From positions 263,022 through 302,216 of the forward strand of contig JAFQAQ010000004.1 of NCBI GenBank assembly GCA_017399945.1: DNA of 39,195 bases, given 5' to 3'. Positions within the stretch are counted from its first letter, which is position 1, and each line of letters starts with the position of its first letter. The translations under genes and the position numbers were made by a program. Source of the stretch: Clostridia bacterium (GTDB taxonomy: Bacteria; Bacillota; Clostridia; Christensenellales; Borkfalkiaceae). The notes beneath the pieces are model-generated. The model saw nothing but the letters and a program-made list of their open reading frames with translations. It made no database searches and was not told where the DNA came from. Positions 39,174 to 39,195 of the stretch are shown piece after piece.

Positions 39174-39195
39174 ATGAAAAACATGATAAAAGAGC
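39174..39195 (+). CDS. Start of a plus-strand gene, cut by the window end
   Basis: ATG at 39174 with an AGGAGG site (39160-39165) at ideal distance; only the first seven codons (MKNMIKE) are inside. No product can be named. The ribosome site is strong enough to call a gene start. Confidence 0.6.

Overview
The window is AT-rich, low-GC DNA from a strictly anaerobic Gram-positive bacterium, most likely an uncultured gut-type clostridium. The reasons are T-box leaders, consensus sigma-A promoters, strong GGAGG ribosome sites, ferredoxin-dependent ketoacid oxidoreductases, an anaerobic ribonucleotide reductase, a TrpR-like YerC histidine regulator and several clostridial families (DUF5685, CPBP, NAT_N/GNAT_C). 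Almost everything lies on the minus strand.

Layout. (1) 1-500: tail of a MATE transporter and a bidirectional terminator. (2) 509-9706: one long minus-strand operon behind a T-box. It encodes an HTH-cupin-acyl-CoA synthetase fusion, IlvE, a P-loop ATPase, a ferredoxin, VorB/VorA/VorC, then MetY and MetA. The order suggests activation of branched short-chain acids, reductive carboxylation and transamination to branched-chain amino acids, gated by tRNA charging. (3) 9783-14795: a second T-box operon with an isopropylmalate-synthase-like protein that lacks the metal ligands, a TIM-barrel/acyl-CoA-synthetase fusion and an amidohydrolase. (4) 14827-23212: a complete histidine operon, starting with a YerC/HisR repressor that has a palindromic operator in its own promoter, and including a fused HisZ-HisG. 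(5) 23263-27918: hairpins, a lipoprotein, and a class III ribonucleotide reductase fused to a glutaredoxin, coupled to a thioredoxin reductase without the usual NADPH motifs; two NrdR-like boxes lie upstream.

(6) 28024-32836: accessory region. A tRNA-Ser(GGA) has duplicated 3' tails behind it, followed by a Bro-N/Fic fusion, a GNAT-like acyltransferase flanked by 22-nt direct repeats, a small HTH regulator divergent from a membrane-anchored protein, and a beta-helix-like lipoprotein. (7) 32962-38185: a six-gene minus-strand operon with a consensus promoter and a terminator. It encodes an HExxH protease-like protein, an unannotated 53-residue peptide ending in Cys-Cys-Cys, DUF5685, a radical SAM/SPASM enzyme, a fused isoprenol kinase / isoprenyl-phosphate kinase, and a CPBP (CAAX-type) membrane protease. 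DUF5685 carries a DDxxD motif and a second aspartate-rich motif, so I propose an undescribed modified-peptide (RiPP-like) system, possibly with isoprenoid chemistry. This is the most interesting part of the window. (8) 38186-39173: noncoding, hairpin-rich DNA with a 41-bp direct repeat and two copies of a tRNA-Pro-like 3' half (probable integration scars). A new plus-strand gene begins at 39174.
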